Shown: piece after piece, positions 13,709 to 21,914 of the stretch | Layout of the letters: each line of letters opens with the position of its first letter | Position numbering within the stretch: the first letter of the stretch is position 1 | DNA from: Deltaproteobacteria bacterium | GTDB lineage: Bacteria; Desulfobacterota; Binatia; HRBIN30; JACQVA1 | NCBI GenBank assembly: GCA_016210005.1 | Contig: JACQVA010000142.1 | Coordinates: forward strand, 1-40,131 | DNA: 40,131 nucleotides | Reading direction: 5' to 3' | Made by a program: the position numbers and the translations under genes | Notes under the pieces: model-generated | The model's database searches: none | Seen by the model: only the letters and a program-made list of their open reading frames with translations | What the model was told of the DNA's origin: nothing

Positions 13709-15438
13709 TGCGCGATGCTGATGCGCTCGGGGCGATACAAGCCCCAGACGTGCTGGTCGTAGTTCTGCACGTAGTTGCGCACGGCATTGAAGCGGCGCTC
13801 GCGCACGGTCTGGATCATCGGCAGCTCACGGTGGAGGATTTCTTCGATCTGCCAGTACAGCTGCCGGCGCTTCTCGACGTCCAACTCGCGCGCGCCGCGC
13901 TCCACCAACTCATCGATGGTGCGCTCCCATTCGGTGCCCGGCTTGGGTTGGTTGGGGTTCCATAGGTGCAGGTTGCCGCTCGAGCGCAGCAAGTTGGCGC
14001 CGTTGTGCGGCTCGACGCCGCCGGTAAAGCCGATCAGGATCGCATCCCAGTCCAAGGTGTGTTCGAGCGTCTCCACCAGCGCGGTGAACTCCAGCGGGCG
14101 GTAGTTCACCTTCATGCCCAGCTTGGTCCAGTCTTCCTTGAGGATGGAGCACATCTTCTCGCGGACCTGGTTGCCGCTATTGGTGTAGAGCGAGAACTCC
14201 AGCGGCGTGCCCTCGCGGTCTTCGATGACGCCGTCGCCGTTGCGGTCAGTGTAGCCGCCCTCGGCCAGCAGGCGGCGGGCCTGATCGAGGCTGTACTCGC
14301 GGTCCTTCAAATTGGGGTTGTGGAACAGCTTGTTCTCCGGCGAGATGTCGGCTACCGCCGGCACGCCGTAACCGTTGAAGCAGTTGAGGATCATCGATTT
14401 CTTGTCGATCGCGTGAGCAATGGCCTGGAGGAAGTGCTGGTCCGTGAACCAGTGCAAGCGTGGGTTGCGCTTGCCGCCGGCTTCGTAGTGCCGGGGGTTG
14501 CGGTTGAAGGTGACGAACAGCGTACCGGTGTCGATGCCGATCTCGTTGACGGCGAAGGCGAGCTGCTGGCTCTTGGCTTGAAGATCGCCGATTTCCTCTG
14601 GGCGCGGGTAATGGATGTCGGTCTGTCCGGCGAGGAACTTGAGGTAGAGCGTGTCCTGGTTAGGCACGATCAGCAGCGTCTGCTCTTCCAGATAGGGCAG
14701 GACCTGGCCCTGTTCGTCGCGCTTCCAATAGTCCGGGTTGCGCCGGAAGCGGATGTACTGCGCGGCAACGTACTGGGTCATGCGGTAGGGGCCGGTGCCG
14801 ACGAGCTTCTCCGGTGGCGTGTCGATGCCCCATTGCTGTGCGAAGGTGCTCTTGGCGAGTGCTTCGCCCAGGATATGCTCGGGGATGATCTCGCTGCCGA
14901 TGGAATTGAGCAGGGGGGCGAACGGCTGTGGCAACACGAAGCGGACGGTGTGATCATCGACCTGCTCGACCTTGAGCGGCTTGCCGTCGATGGTGAGCAC
15001 GTGTTTGGTGCTGTTCGGAACCCGTTCGTCGAAGATGGTCTTGAAGGTGAACACGACATCGCGCGCGGTGAACGGCCGGCCGTCGTGCCAGCGCACGTCG
15101 CGGCGCAGATGGAAGGTGCAGACCGTGCCGTCGCCGTTGTATTCCCAGCGCTCGGCCAGCAGCGGCTCGACTTCGGTGGTCTTCGGATTGAGGCGCACCA
15201 GACCCTCGAAGATGTCGCCGAGGGCCACGCCAGAAGCGCTGTCGGTGACCATGATGGGGTTGAAGGTCTTGGGGTCGCTGATGGTGCCGGTGGTCAGGCG
15301 CTGCTCGCGCTTGGCGGCCGGGGTGAGCGCGGCGGTGCTCGCCGGTGTGGTTGCTGCCGGCTCGGATTGCGGTTGCTGGCAGCCGGCGAGCAAGGCCAGC
15401 GCCGCAAGCAACCCGACAATACGCGCCGCGGGCTTCAC
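13705..15438 (-). CDS. Family-5 extracellular solute-binding lipoprotein
   Basis: A 577-residue protein from GTG 15438, whose codon overlaps the stop of the upstream gene (GTGA). The signal peptide KPAARIVGLLAALALLAGC places lipid-modified Cys at 20, and a Thr/Ala/Pro linker follows. SBP_bac_5 hallmarks include TISDPKTFNPI, EGLVRLNP, LRRDVRWHDGRPFTARDVVFTF, GTGPYRMTQY and RRNPDYWK. Such proteins bind peptides, nickel complexes or oligosaccharides for ABC import. The operon supplies both permeases but no ATPase. A longer in-frame extension to 15663 overlaps the LolB-like gene and is a shadow. Confidence 0.93.
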   Translation of the reverse strand: MKPAARIVGLLAALALLAGCQQPQSEPAATTPASTAALTPAAKREQRLTTGTISDPKTFNPIMVTDSASGVALGDIFEGLVRLNPKTTEVEPLLAERWEYNGDGTVCTFHLRRDVRWHDGRPFTARDVVFTFKTIFDERVPNSTKHVLTIDGKPLKVEQVDDHTVRFVLPQPFAPLLNSIGSEIIPEHILGEALAKSTFAQQWGIDTPPEKLVGTGPYRMTQYVAAQYIRFRRNPDYWKRDEQGQVLPYLEEQTLLIVPNQDTLYLKFLAGQTDIHYPRPEEIGDLQAKSQQLAFAVNEIGIDTGTLFVTFNRNPRHYEAGGKRNPRLHWFTDQHFLQAIAHAIDKKSMILNCFNGYGVPAVADISPENKLFHNPNLKDREYSLDQARRLLAEGGYTDRNGDGVIEDREGTPLEFSLYTNSGNQVREKMCSILKEDWTKLGMKVNYRPLEFTALVETLEHTLDWDAILIGFTGGVEPHNGANLLRSSGNLHLWNPNQPKPGTEWERTIDELVERGARELDVEKRRQLYWQIEEILHRELPMIQTVRERRFNAVRNYVQNYDQHVWGLYRPERISIAQ

Positions 15439-16274
15439 CAACCCGCCCCCGGACGGCGCTCGGCACTGACGATGTCTTCGAGCTGCACGTCTTGAACGCC
15501 GGACGGGGTGGTGAAGTTGAACAAGGCGGCGGTGAGCGCGGGGTTCACCTCGATGTCGCTCAACTCCAAGCTCACCCGGCGTTGCTCGGCCGGCAGCTCG
15601 AGGTCGATGTGCGCCGGCATGCCGGCGTGCTCGGCACCGAAGGCAGCGAAACGCGCGCGCCACAGTACCAGGCCGTCAGCTGCGCGCTCCTCGGTGGCCA
15701 CCGCTTGCAAGGCCTCGTTGAACCAAATCACCTGCGCGCCGGCGTCCTGCCGGCGCCACAGGCGCAGCAAGCCGGCTTGGCTGTCGAAGGAAACGCTTTC
15801 GTCTTGCACGGCGCGTACGGGAGGGGTGCCGAGTAACAGCTCGACGGCATCGGACACTTCGAGGTGCACATGGGCGAAGCGCTCCAAGTTGGCGGGCGTG
15901 GCCTGGCCGCGATAGACGGTCGATTCGCTGCGCACGTACGCGGCCAGTTCGCCGTTATCGGCGGCCAGTACGAACACCGAGCCGAAGGGCGAGAGCACCT
16001 CAAGGCGCAGTCGCTGCGGGCGCTCGACGGCCAGCACCTGGCGCGCGCGGCGCTGCTGCTCCGGCCCCTCATAAACGAAGCGCGCCAGGGCGCGCAGGCC
16101 GGAGCGGGCATGCCGTTGTTGTTGCACCGCCGCCGCCAAAGTCGCCGCCTCCGGTAACGGCCCAGTGAACCGGCGCGGAACTAGTGGTCGCGCCGGCGCA
16201 CAACCGGCGACCAAGATCAGCACTACCAGCCCCACGGCGGCCCCGAAGGCGCCCGGGCGGGCTACGGCATTCAC
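15435..16274 (-). CDS. LolB/DUF4292-like outer-membrane lipoprotein
   Basis: The 279-residue lipoprotein starts at GTG 16274, whose GTGA overlaps the TPR gene's stop. Signal GAAVGLVVLILVAGC puts the lipid-modified Cys at 25. The mature part has the LolA/LolB-like half-barrel pattern: SGLRALARFVY, then RQVLAVERPQRLRLEVLSPFG, VFVLAADNGELAAYVR, VELLLGTPP and a beta-rich end (RVSLELSDIEVN). DUF4292 and LolB proteins receive lipoproteins at the outer membrane. This one may do so, or may act as an envelope chaperone for neighbouring lipoproteins. Position between a TPR lipoprotein and a binding-protein lipoprotein is conserved-looking but functionally unexplained. Confidence 0.8.
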   Translation of the reverse strand: MNAVARPGAFGAAVGLVVLILVAGCAPARPLVPRRFTGPLPEAATLAAAVQQQRHARSGLRALARFVYEGPEQQRRARQVLAVERPQRLRLEVLSPFGSVFVLAADNGELAAYVRSESTVYRGQATPANLERFAHVHLEVSDAVELLLGTPPVRAVQDESVSFDSQAGLLRLWRRQDAGAQVIWFNEALQAVATEERAADGLVLWRARFAAFGAEHAGMPAHIDLELPAEQRRVSLELSDIEVNPALTAALFNFTTPSGVQDVQLEDIVSAERRPGAGW

Positions 16275-18145
16275 GAGCCCCTCTCGCCTTGGTGGTTGTT
16301 GCCTTGCAGGATGTTGATCTTGTCGCGCACCCGCTGGCGATCGGCTTCCTTGGCGCGGTCGAGGGCGTCGCGGTAGGCCTTGAGCGCCTCAGCGACGCGG
16401 CCGATCTGGCGGTAGGCGTCGCCGAGATGCTCCAGAATCGTAGCGTCATCACTGGCGCGCTCGACCGCGCGCTCGAGCTGCTCGACCGCGGCATCGTAGT
16501 TGCCGCGTTGGTAGAAGACCCAGCCGAGACTGTCGAGGAAGAAGCCGTCGTCGGGGCTGACGGCCAAGGCGCGGCGAATCAGACTCTCGGCTTCGTCGAG
16601 GTTGGTGCCGAGATCAGCGTAAGTGTAACCGAGGTAGTTGAGCGCTTGCGCGTGCTGAGCGTTGATCTCGAGGGTCTTGCGCAAGGTGGCGATGGCCTCT
16701 TCCTTGCGTCCCGCCTCGTCGTAGAGCGCGCCCAGTTGGAAGAGATACTTGTCGTTGATCGGGTTACTCGCGACCAGCTGCTCGAGCAGCTCGATGGCGT
16801 CGGTGAGGGCGCCCTTTTCGCGATAGAGCGAGGCCAGGAAGCCCACCAGATCGCTGTTGTCCGGGCGCACGCTGACGGCGCGCTTGGCTTCGGTGATCGC
16901 GTCGTCGAGGCGGCCGGCTTGTTGGCGAATGTAAGCGATGTGGATGCGCGCGTCGGGGTAGAACTCGCTGTCGGCCGGGATGCGGTCGAACTCCTCCACC
17001 GCGCGGTCGTAGAGCTTCATTTCGCCGAACACCGAGGCGAGGTAATAGCGCACGCGGTGGTTGTCGGGTTCGGCGGCGAGCACGAGCGTGAATTCGGTGA
17101 TCGCCCGATCGTAATCGTCGCGCTCGAAATAGATCAGGCCGATCTTGGCGCGGGTCTCCTGCGGGTTCTCTTCGATCTTCTCCAGCTCTTGAAACTGCGT
17201 CAGTGCTTCTTCGAGGCGCTTCTGGCCGACGTAGACACCGCCCAGGCGCTTGCGTGCCACCTTGCTCATCGGATTCGCGCTCAGCGCGCGCTGGTAGTGC
17301 TCGATCGCCTTTTCGGGCTGCTTCTGCGCCTCGTAAAGTAGCCCGAGGTCAACCAGTACCAACTCGGACTGCGGGTTGAGCCTGGCGGCGGCCCGCAGCG
17401 CTTGCTCGGCCTTCTCGAACTCATGCGCGGCGGCGTACACGCGCCCGAGATAGTAATGGCCGAGGAAGTAGTTGGGGCTGCGATCGGTCAGCCCTCGCAG
17501 CACCTCGATAGCACGGTCGTAGCGCTGCAGCTGCCCGTAGATGGCACCGAGCAACAACTGGGCGTCTTGGTGGTTCGGGTCAATCGTCAGCACCGCCTCG
17601 TATTGGGCGGTGGCTTCCTGATCGTGCCCGAGCGACGACTCGATACCGGCCAGCAGCATGCGGGCATCAACGTTCCGAGAGTCGAGTTCCACCACTGCCC
17701 GGCATTGCTCGGTGGCCTCGGGCAGCATGCCGTTGCGCACGTAGAGCGTGGCCAAGCGCACCCGCAGCATGGCCGTGCCCGGGTCAGCCGCCACCGCCCG
17801 CTCGTATTCCTTCAGCCCGCGTTCGAGATCGCCCTCGTTGATGGCGATCTCGGCTTTCAGAAAGTGGCCGAGGGCCGCGGCTTCAGGCGGCAGCGCGCTG
17901 GGCGGGGCGTATTCCGCTTGTAGCTCCGGATCCCAGCCCTCGCGCCGAGATGAGGATGGGACTGATCCGCGCATCGCGGCGCAGCCAGCCAGAGTCAGCA
18001 CGGCGCCCAACGCCGCGCCCAGCCGCAAGCTCGCCCTAAGGGACCACGCCGGTGAGGACACCGGCTTGGAGCGCCGGTGATCCCGGCTAAGGCTGGGCGG
18101 GCCGGACTGCGGCCCTCTCGAAGAAATGCCAGGTCGGTATTGCAT
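16271..18145 (-). CDS. TPR-repeat lipoprotein
   Basis: ATG 18145 gives 624 residues. GTG 18061 gives 596 and a textbook lipoprotein signal (SLRLGAALGAVLTLAGC, Cys at 27), so 18061 may be the true start. Neither has a clear Shine-Dalgarno. More than a dozen tandem 34-residue TPRs fill the rest, for example HYYLGRVYAAAHEFEKAEQA and LNYLGYTYADLGTNLDEAE, with the canonical W/L-G-Y-A-P spacing. The protein is probably an envelope scaffold facing the periplasm. It heads a five-gene operon in which each of the first four genes overlaps the next by 4 bp except for the two permeases (3-bp gap). Confidence 0.88.
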   Translation of the reverse strand: MQYRPGISSRGPQSGPPSLSRDHRRSKPVSSPAWSLRASLRLGAALGAVLTLAGCAAMRGSVPSSSRREGWDPELQAEYAPPSALPPEAAALGHFLKAEIAINEGDLERGLKEYERAVAADPGTAMLRVRLATLYVRNGMLPEATEQCRAVVELDSRNVDARMLLAGIESSLGHDQEATAQYEAVLTIDPNHQDAQLLLGAIYGQLQRYDRAIEVLRGLTDRSPNYFLGHYYLGRVYAAAHEFEKAEQALRAAARLNPQSELVLVDLGLLYEAQKQPEKAIEHYQRALSANPMSKVARKRLGGVYVGQKRLEEALTQFQELEKIEENPQETRAKIGLIYFERDDYDRAITEFTLVLAAEPDNHRVRYYLASVFGEMKLYDRAVEEFDRIPADSEFYPDARIHIAYIRQQAGRLDDAITEAKRAVSVRPDNSDLVGFLASLYREKGALTDAIELLEQLVASNPINDKYLFQLGALYDEAGRKEEAIATLRKTLEINAQHAQALNYLGYTYADLGTNLDEAESLIRRALAVSPDDGFFLDSLGWVFYQRGNYDAAVEQLERAVERASDDATILEHLGDAYRQIGRVAEALKAYRDALDRAKEADRQRVRDKINILQGNNHQGERGS

Positions 18146-18758
18146 CACACAGAACGGGTAGCACAAAGCCCAGTAGGGGTCTATCGACCTGCCGAGCTTG
18201 CATCGGACAGCGACGCGCGGTGCTCCGAGGCGATGTGACGTGTTCAAGCAAGTCCTTTTGCGGGCTTCGTTTCCAGTCTTGATCCTCGGCCGCCTAACAC
18301 GGCGAAGGATTCATGCGTGCGGTGAACAACGCCGCCGCTGGAGTCGAGCGAGGGGCAGTCGTCGAGCTATGCATTGCCCAGAGCGATGGTCACTCCCTGC
18401 ACCAGCTCGTCAACGGTGACGCCGCCGTGAGGTTACGGAAGAAGCAGGCGAGACAGTCGCCGAGGGCGGTAGTAGGTGCGCGCGAAGAAAGCCTGCTGCG
18501 GCGACGCCGTGAGAACGGGGCCACGCCTGTTGGTCACGCCGTTTTGCCGTCGCAGCCGCCGGTGCACGCCGGAGGCTCGCGGCGAGGCGTGCGACCAACC
18601 CGTATCTTCGATCCAGCGGCCCGGAGTACACCCGGCCCCCTCATGAGCGCCTCGCCGGCTCACCTCGGCTGTGTGCGAGAATGCAACTGCCCTGCTGGTT
18701 AAGTCGGTCACAGCGGTGGCTGACAGCGGCGTTGCCGATATGTTAGGTGCTCGGGGCC
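18146..18758. other. Gene-free 0.6-kb stretch with a large imperfect hairpin
   Basis: No reading frame here has family features or credible composition. At 18529-18599 an imperfect palindrome pairs GTTGGTC/GACCAAC and ACGCC/GGCGT, with an inner GCCgCCGG/CCGGaGGC stem around TGCACG. This could be a miniature-element remnant or a structured RNA. The promoter of the downstream oxidoreductase must lie at the right end; TATGTT at 18739-18744 is a possible -10, but I see no -35 at proper spacing. Confidence 0.45.
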
Positions 18759-19841
18759 ATGGAGCAAGTTCGCATTGGCCTCATTGGTGCCGGGCTCATC
18801 GGCGGTACGCACTCGCTCATGCTGCGGCAGATCGCCGACCGGCTGGGCGGGCAGGTGGAGCTGGTGGCTGTGGCCGATCCGGTCGCAGCGCAGCGCGCGC
18901 TGTTTCAGGAGCGCTACGGCTATCGGCACGCCTTTGCCAACGCGGCCGAGCTGCTGCAGGCCGACCTTAACACCGTCTTCATCTGCACACCGACCAAGTT
19001 CCACGCCGAACTGGTACAGGCGGCAGCCGAGCGCAAGCTGCAGCTGTTTTGCGAGAAGCCGCTGGCGATGTCGTATGCCGAAGCTGCCGCGCTGCATGCA
19101 GCCGTGCAGCGCGCCGGAATCACCGCGCAGATCGGCTTGGTGTTGCGATTTTCCGCGGTCTATCGCGTGATGCAGGCAGTGCTGGCGCAGCCCGAGATGG
19201 GTACGCCGGTAGCCGTGATGTTCCGCGACGATCAGTGTTTTCCGATCCGCGGCGGCCACAACACTGCCTGGCGCAAGGACCGCCAGCTCAGCGCCGGCGG
19301 CACGCTGATCGAGCACGGCGTGCATGATCTTGATCTGCTCACGGTCCTTTTCGGACCGGTCGCCCGCGTACGGGCCTGGCAGCACAACCGCGCCGGCCAT
19401 CCCGGCATCGAGGACTTCATGGCCGTGGAGTTGGAGTTCGACTGCGGCCTGCGCGCCCAGCTGCTCAACCTCTGGCACGACATGGTTCAGCGCAATTCCA
19501 ACCGGCGGCTGGAGATCTTCTGCCAGCAGGGGTTCGTCGCCAGCGACTACGACATGATCGGCGACATAGTCGTGCAAGTCGGCGACGGCGATGAGCTACG
19601 GCTCGGCCCTGACGAAGTGCTGCGGCGTTTCGAGTCCCTGCTCGGAGTTCGCGACCACGGTTTTCGCGACTGGTACGGTATCCCCTATCTGTTGCAGGAC
19701 TTATGCTTCATCGAGGCGTTGCTTGCCGGCCGCCCTGCGAGTCCGGATCTCGGCGCCGGCGTCGAGGCCCAGCGGCTGGCGGCGGCGGTTTACGAAGCCG
19801 CGCGCACGGGCGAGGAGATCGACGTGCGGTCGTGGCGGTGA
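18759..19841 (+). CDS. Gfo/Idh/MocA-family oxidoreductase (first)
   Basis: A 360-residue NAD(P)-dependent oxidoreductase from ATG 18759 (the in-frame 18747 start is less likely, as the fold begins at EQVRIGLIGAG). Rossmann motif GAGLIGGTHS, the ICTPTKFHAEL strand and the family signature FCEKPLAMS near residue 100 are intact. The C-terminal alpha/beta domain has GGTLIEHGVHDLDLL, with the His-x-x-D pair used in catalysis by sugar/inositol dehydrogenases, here HGVHDLD. Substrates are polyols or modified sugars in most relatives. It stands alone on the plus strand. Confidence 0.9.
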   Translation: MEQVRIGLIGAGLIGGTHSLMLRQIADRLGGQVELVAVADPVAAQRALFQERYGYRHAFANAAELLQADLNTVFICTPTKFHAELVQAAAERKLQLFCEKPLAMSYAEAAALHAAVQRAGITAQIGLVLRFSAVYRVMQAVLAQPEMGTPVAVMFRDDQCFPIRGGHNTAWRKDRQLSAGGTLIEHGVHDLDLLTVLFGPVARVRAWQHNRAGHPGIEDFMAVELEFDCGLRAQLLNLWHDMVQRNSNRRLEIFCQQGFVASDYDMIGDIVVQVGDGDELRLGPDEVLRRFESLLGVRDHGFRDWYGIPYLLQDLCFIEALLAGRPASPDLGAGVEAQRLAAAVYEAARTGEEIDVRSWR

Positions 19842-19889
19842 CGACTGGGAATCGGGGACGGCTGCGTGCTGCGCCGGCGGCGAGGGTGC

Positions 19890-20264
19890 TTACGGTTTAC
19901 CCGCCTTGAGTTGTTGCTTCCACTCGATCACGCGCCCCTTGGCGGCCCAGCTTTCGGCCTCGGGGATGTTGCCGGCGCGCTGATAGATGCGCGAGAGATT
20001 GGTGTACGGCAGCTGGTCGTCGGGGTTCAGTTCGACCACGCGCCGGGCTGCGGCGACGGCGTCCGGCCAATTCTCCTGGTCGGCTAAGGCCATCGACAGG
20101 CCTTCCCAAGCGTCAGCGTAGTTCGCCTCGAGCGCCAGCGCCTGGCGGTACTTGGCGATGGCACCATCGAGGTCGCCGTCGGCCACGCAGTCCACCGCTT
20201 GGTTGTACAACTCCTCCGCCGCCGTCACCGTGTTCTCCAGGGTGCCGACTGTACCCAATTGCAC
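19890..20264 (-). CDS. Small TPR protein
   Basis: A 124-residue protein from GTG 20264, chosen because GAGG lies 7 bp upstream; TTG 20276 and GTG 20228 are alternatives. It carries three TPR units: AEELYNQAVDCVADGDLDGAIAKYRQAL, then ADAWEGLSMALADQENWPDAVAAARRVV, then LPYTNLSRIYQRAGNIPEAES. The C-terminus is a short basic tail WKQQLKAGKP. There is no signal peptide, so it should be cytoplasmic and mediate protein contacts. It is divergent from the yajD gene, with 59 bp between the two starts. Confidence 0.78.
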   Translation of the reverse strand: MQLGTVGTLENTVTAAEELYNQAVDCVADGDLDGAIAKYRQALALEANYADAWEGLSMALADQENWPDAVAAARRVVELNPDDQLPYTNLSRIYQRAGNIPEAESWAAKGRVIEWKQQLKAGKP

Positions 20265-20289
20265 CGGTGCCCTCAAGGCGGCGGGTGAA

Positions 20290-20317
20290 TTTACCCGTGG
20301 CGCCGGGCCGCTATAAT
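20290..20317 (+). promoter_or_regulatory. Sigma70-type promoter of the yajD gene, apparently leaderless
   Basis: TTTACC (20290-20295), a 16-bp spacer and a perfect TATAAT (20312-20317). The ATG is at 20324, so transcription would start at or next to the start codon. An ACCCG/CGGGT inverted repeat (CGGGT-GAATTT-ACCCG, 20282-20297) overlaps the -35. Confidence 0.65.
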
Positions 20318-20323
20318 GCCGGC

Positions 20324-20653
20324 ATGGCTACCCACAGCTTTCGGCCGAAGAAGCGGCGCAGCGGCGCAGCGGCGCTGGATGTCGAGGCGGTGATTCGCGA
20401 CGCCAAGGCGGCCGCCGCCGCCCGCATGCAGGGCTATCGCGCGCGCGCGCTCGAACTCCACGGCTGGATCTGCGCCAAGTGCGCCCGGGAGTTCGATGCC
20501 GCCACGCTTCACTTGCTCACCGTCCATCACAAGGACGGTAACCATGATCACAATCCGCCGGACGGCTCCAACTGGGAAAACCTCTGCGCCGATTGCCACG
20601 ACGACGAACACCGCCGCGGCGTGCTCGCTGACTATCTCGCCGGCAAGAGCTGA
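20324..20653 (+). CDS. yajD: YajD-family HNH nuclease
   Basis: The 109-residue protein from ATG 20324 aligns with E. coli YajD (115 residues) throughout its core: GYRARALELHGWICAKCAREF, LTVHHKDGNHDHNPPDGSNWENLCADCHDDEH. Two CxxC pairs (CAKC, CADC) bind structural zinc, and HHKDGNHDHNPPDGSN...H forms the beta-beta-alpha metal HNH site. An Arg/Ala-rich helical N-terminus of about 40 residues is longer than in E. coli. YajD's physiological substrate is not established. No Shine-Dalgarno is visible, in line with the leaderless promoter. The frame extends upstream to 20267 but that part overlaps the promoter. Confidence 0.9.
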   Translation: MATHSFRPKKRRSGAAALDVEAVIRDAKAAAAARMQGYRARALELHGWICAKCAREFDAATLHLLTVHHKDGNHDHNPPDGSNWENLCADCHDDEHRRGVLADYLAGKS

Positions 20654-20678
20654 AGAGCGCCCATCTGGGCACCATCGC

Positions 20679-21827
20679 TCAGCGTAGCGGGCGGAGGAAA
20701 GCGCGGACGTCGGCTACCAGGGCCTCGGGCTCTTCGAGCGCAGCGAAGTGACCGCCGGTGTCGAATTCGGTCCAACGCTGCACATTGAAAGCATGTTCGG
20801 CCCAGGCCCGCGGCGGGCGGAACAGCTCGCGGGGAAAGATCGCGCATCCGGTCGGGACCTCGACCCGTATGCCGCGGGGCGGAAACAGGCCGGCAGTGCG
20901 AGCTTCGTAGTAGAGCCGCGCCGACGACACCGCGGTTTGCGTTACCCAGTACAGGGTGATGTTGGTCAACATCTCGTCCTTACTCAGCCGGCGCTCGACG
21001 TCGCCGTCGCAGTCGGTCCAGGCGCGGAACTTCTCGACGATCCAGGCCGCCAAGCCGGCAGGGGAATCGTTGAGCGCATACCCCAGAGTCTGCGGTTTGG
21101 TTCCCTGTATGCTTTGGTACCCCGCTCCTTCATTGAGGAAGCGTTGCATCTCCATCAGCTTGACCAACTCTGCCTCCGACAAGCCGGCGGTGGGATTAGC
21201 TTCGTCGGGCGGCATCACCGCGACCATGTTGAGATGGATGCCCGCTAGGCGCGCCGGATGCTGGTGGGCAAGGCAGGTGGCGATGATCGCGCCCCAGTCG
21301 CCGCCCTGGGCGGCAAAGCGGTCGTAGCCCAGTTGCCCCATGAGCTCGGCGAAGACGTCCGCCATTTTTCCCGGATGCATACCGGGTTGGCGCGGACGAT
21401 CGGAGAAGCCGTAACCCGGCAGCGACGGCGCCACCACGTCGAAAGCATCGGCGGGGTCGCCACCGTGACGCGCCGGATCGGTCAACGGGCCGATGATCTT
21501 GGCGAACTCGGCGATCGAGCCCGGCCAGCCGTGGAGCAACAGCAGCGGCAGCGGCTTGGGGCCGACACCGCGTTGGCGGATGAAGTGCAGGCCGAGATCA
21601 CCCACCGGCGCGCGGAAGTGGCGCCAGGTGTTGAGCGCACGCTCGGCGGCACGCCAGTCGTAATGCTTGTACCAGTACTCCACCAGCTCTTTGAGGTAGG
21701 CGAGGTCGGTGCCGTAGCTCCACTGCGCGTCGTTGACCTCATCGGGAAACCGCGTGCGCGCCAATCGCTCCCTGAGATCGTCCAGCACTACCTGTGGTAC
21801 GTGAATTTGAAACGGTTCGATCGCCAT
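20679..21827 (-). CDS. Epoxide hydrolase (EHN / microsomal-type)
   Basis: A 382-residue protein with an N-terminal EHN lid segment (IEPFQIHVPQVVLDDLRERLARTRFPDE, then the WSYGTDLAYLKELVEYW motif) followed by an alpha/beta-hydrolase core. HGWPGS (99-104) gives the oxyanion loop, GGDWGA carries nucleophile Asp177, GYGFSDRP is conserved, and TGGHFAALEEP near the C-terminus has the catalytic His with adjacent Glu. The enzyme opens epoxides to diols through an ester intermediate. No signal or membrane anchor is visible, unlike mammalian mEH. It is convergent with yajD (25 bp between). Confidence 0.92.
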   Translation of the reverse strand: MAIEPFQIHVPQVVLDDLRERLARTRFPDEVNDAQWSYGTDLAYLKELVEYWYKHYDWRAAERALNTWRHFRAPVGDLGLHFIRQRGVGPKPLPLLLLHGWPGSIAEFAKIIGPLTDPARHGGDPADAFDVVAPSLPGYGFSDRPRQPGMHPGKMADVFAELMGQLGYDRFAAQGGDWGAIIATCLAHQHPARLAGIHLNMVAVMPPDEANPTAGLSEAELVKLMEMQRFLNEGAGYQSIQGTKPQTLGYALNDSPAGLAAWIVEKFRAWTDCDGDVERRLSKDEMLTNITLYWVTQTAVSSARLYYEARTAGLFPPRGIRVEVPTGCAIFPRELFRPPRAWAEHAFNVQRWTEFDTGGHFAALEEPEALVADVRAFLRPLR

Positions 21828-21914
21828 CGTTACCTCGAGTTACCGGCGCACTATACACCGGCCTCCGACATCATGCAGCCCGTCACTGAGGGCGGGCCTC
21901 AGCGTCAGCCGCTG

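Noticed and set aside
13966-15495. 509-residue plus-strand frame opposite the solute-binding gene
   Set aside because: It is the antisense shadow of a gene with clear SBP_bac_5 and lipoprotein features; its Val/Glu/Asp/Leu-rich composition is typical of high-GC antisense frames.
16184-17341. 385-residue plus-strand frame opposite the TPR gene
   Set aside because: Antisense of tandem TPRs; no motif, and the minus strand has an uninterrupted repeat protein.
18529-18599. Integron attC site
   Set aside because: Terminal boxes run GTTGGTC...GACCAAC, opposite to the RYYYAAC...GTTRRRY order, GTTGGTC does not fit GTTRRRY, and no integrase is seen.
18313-18702. 129-residue plus-strand frame in the gene-free stretch
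   Set aside because: No family resemblance, crosses the large hairpin and has poor composition.
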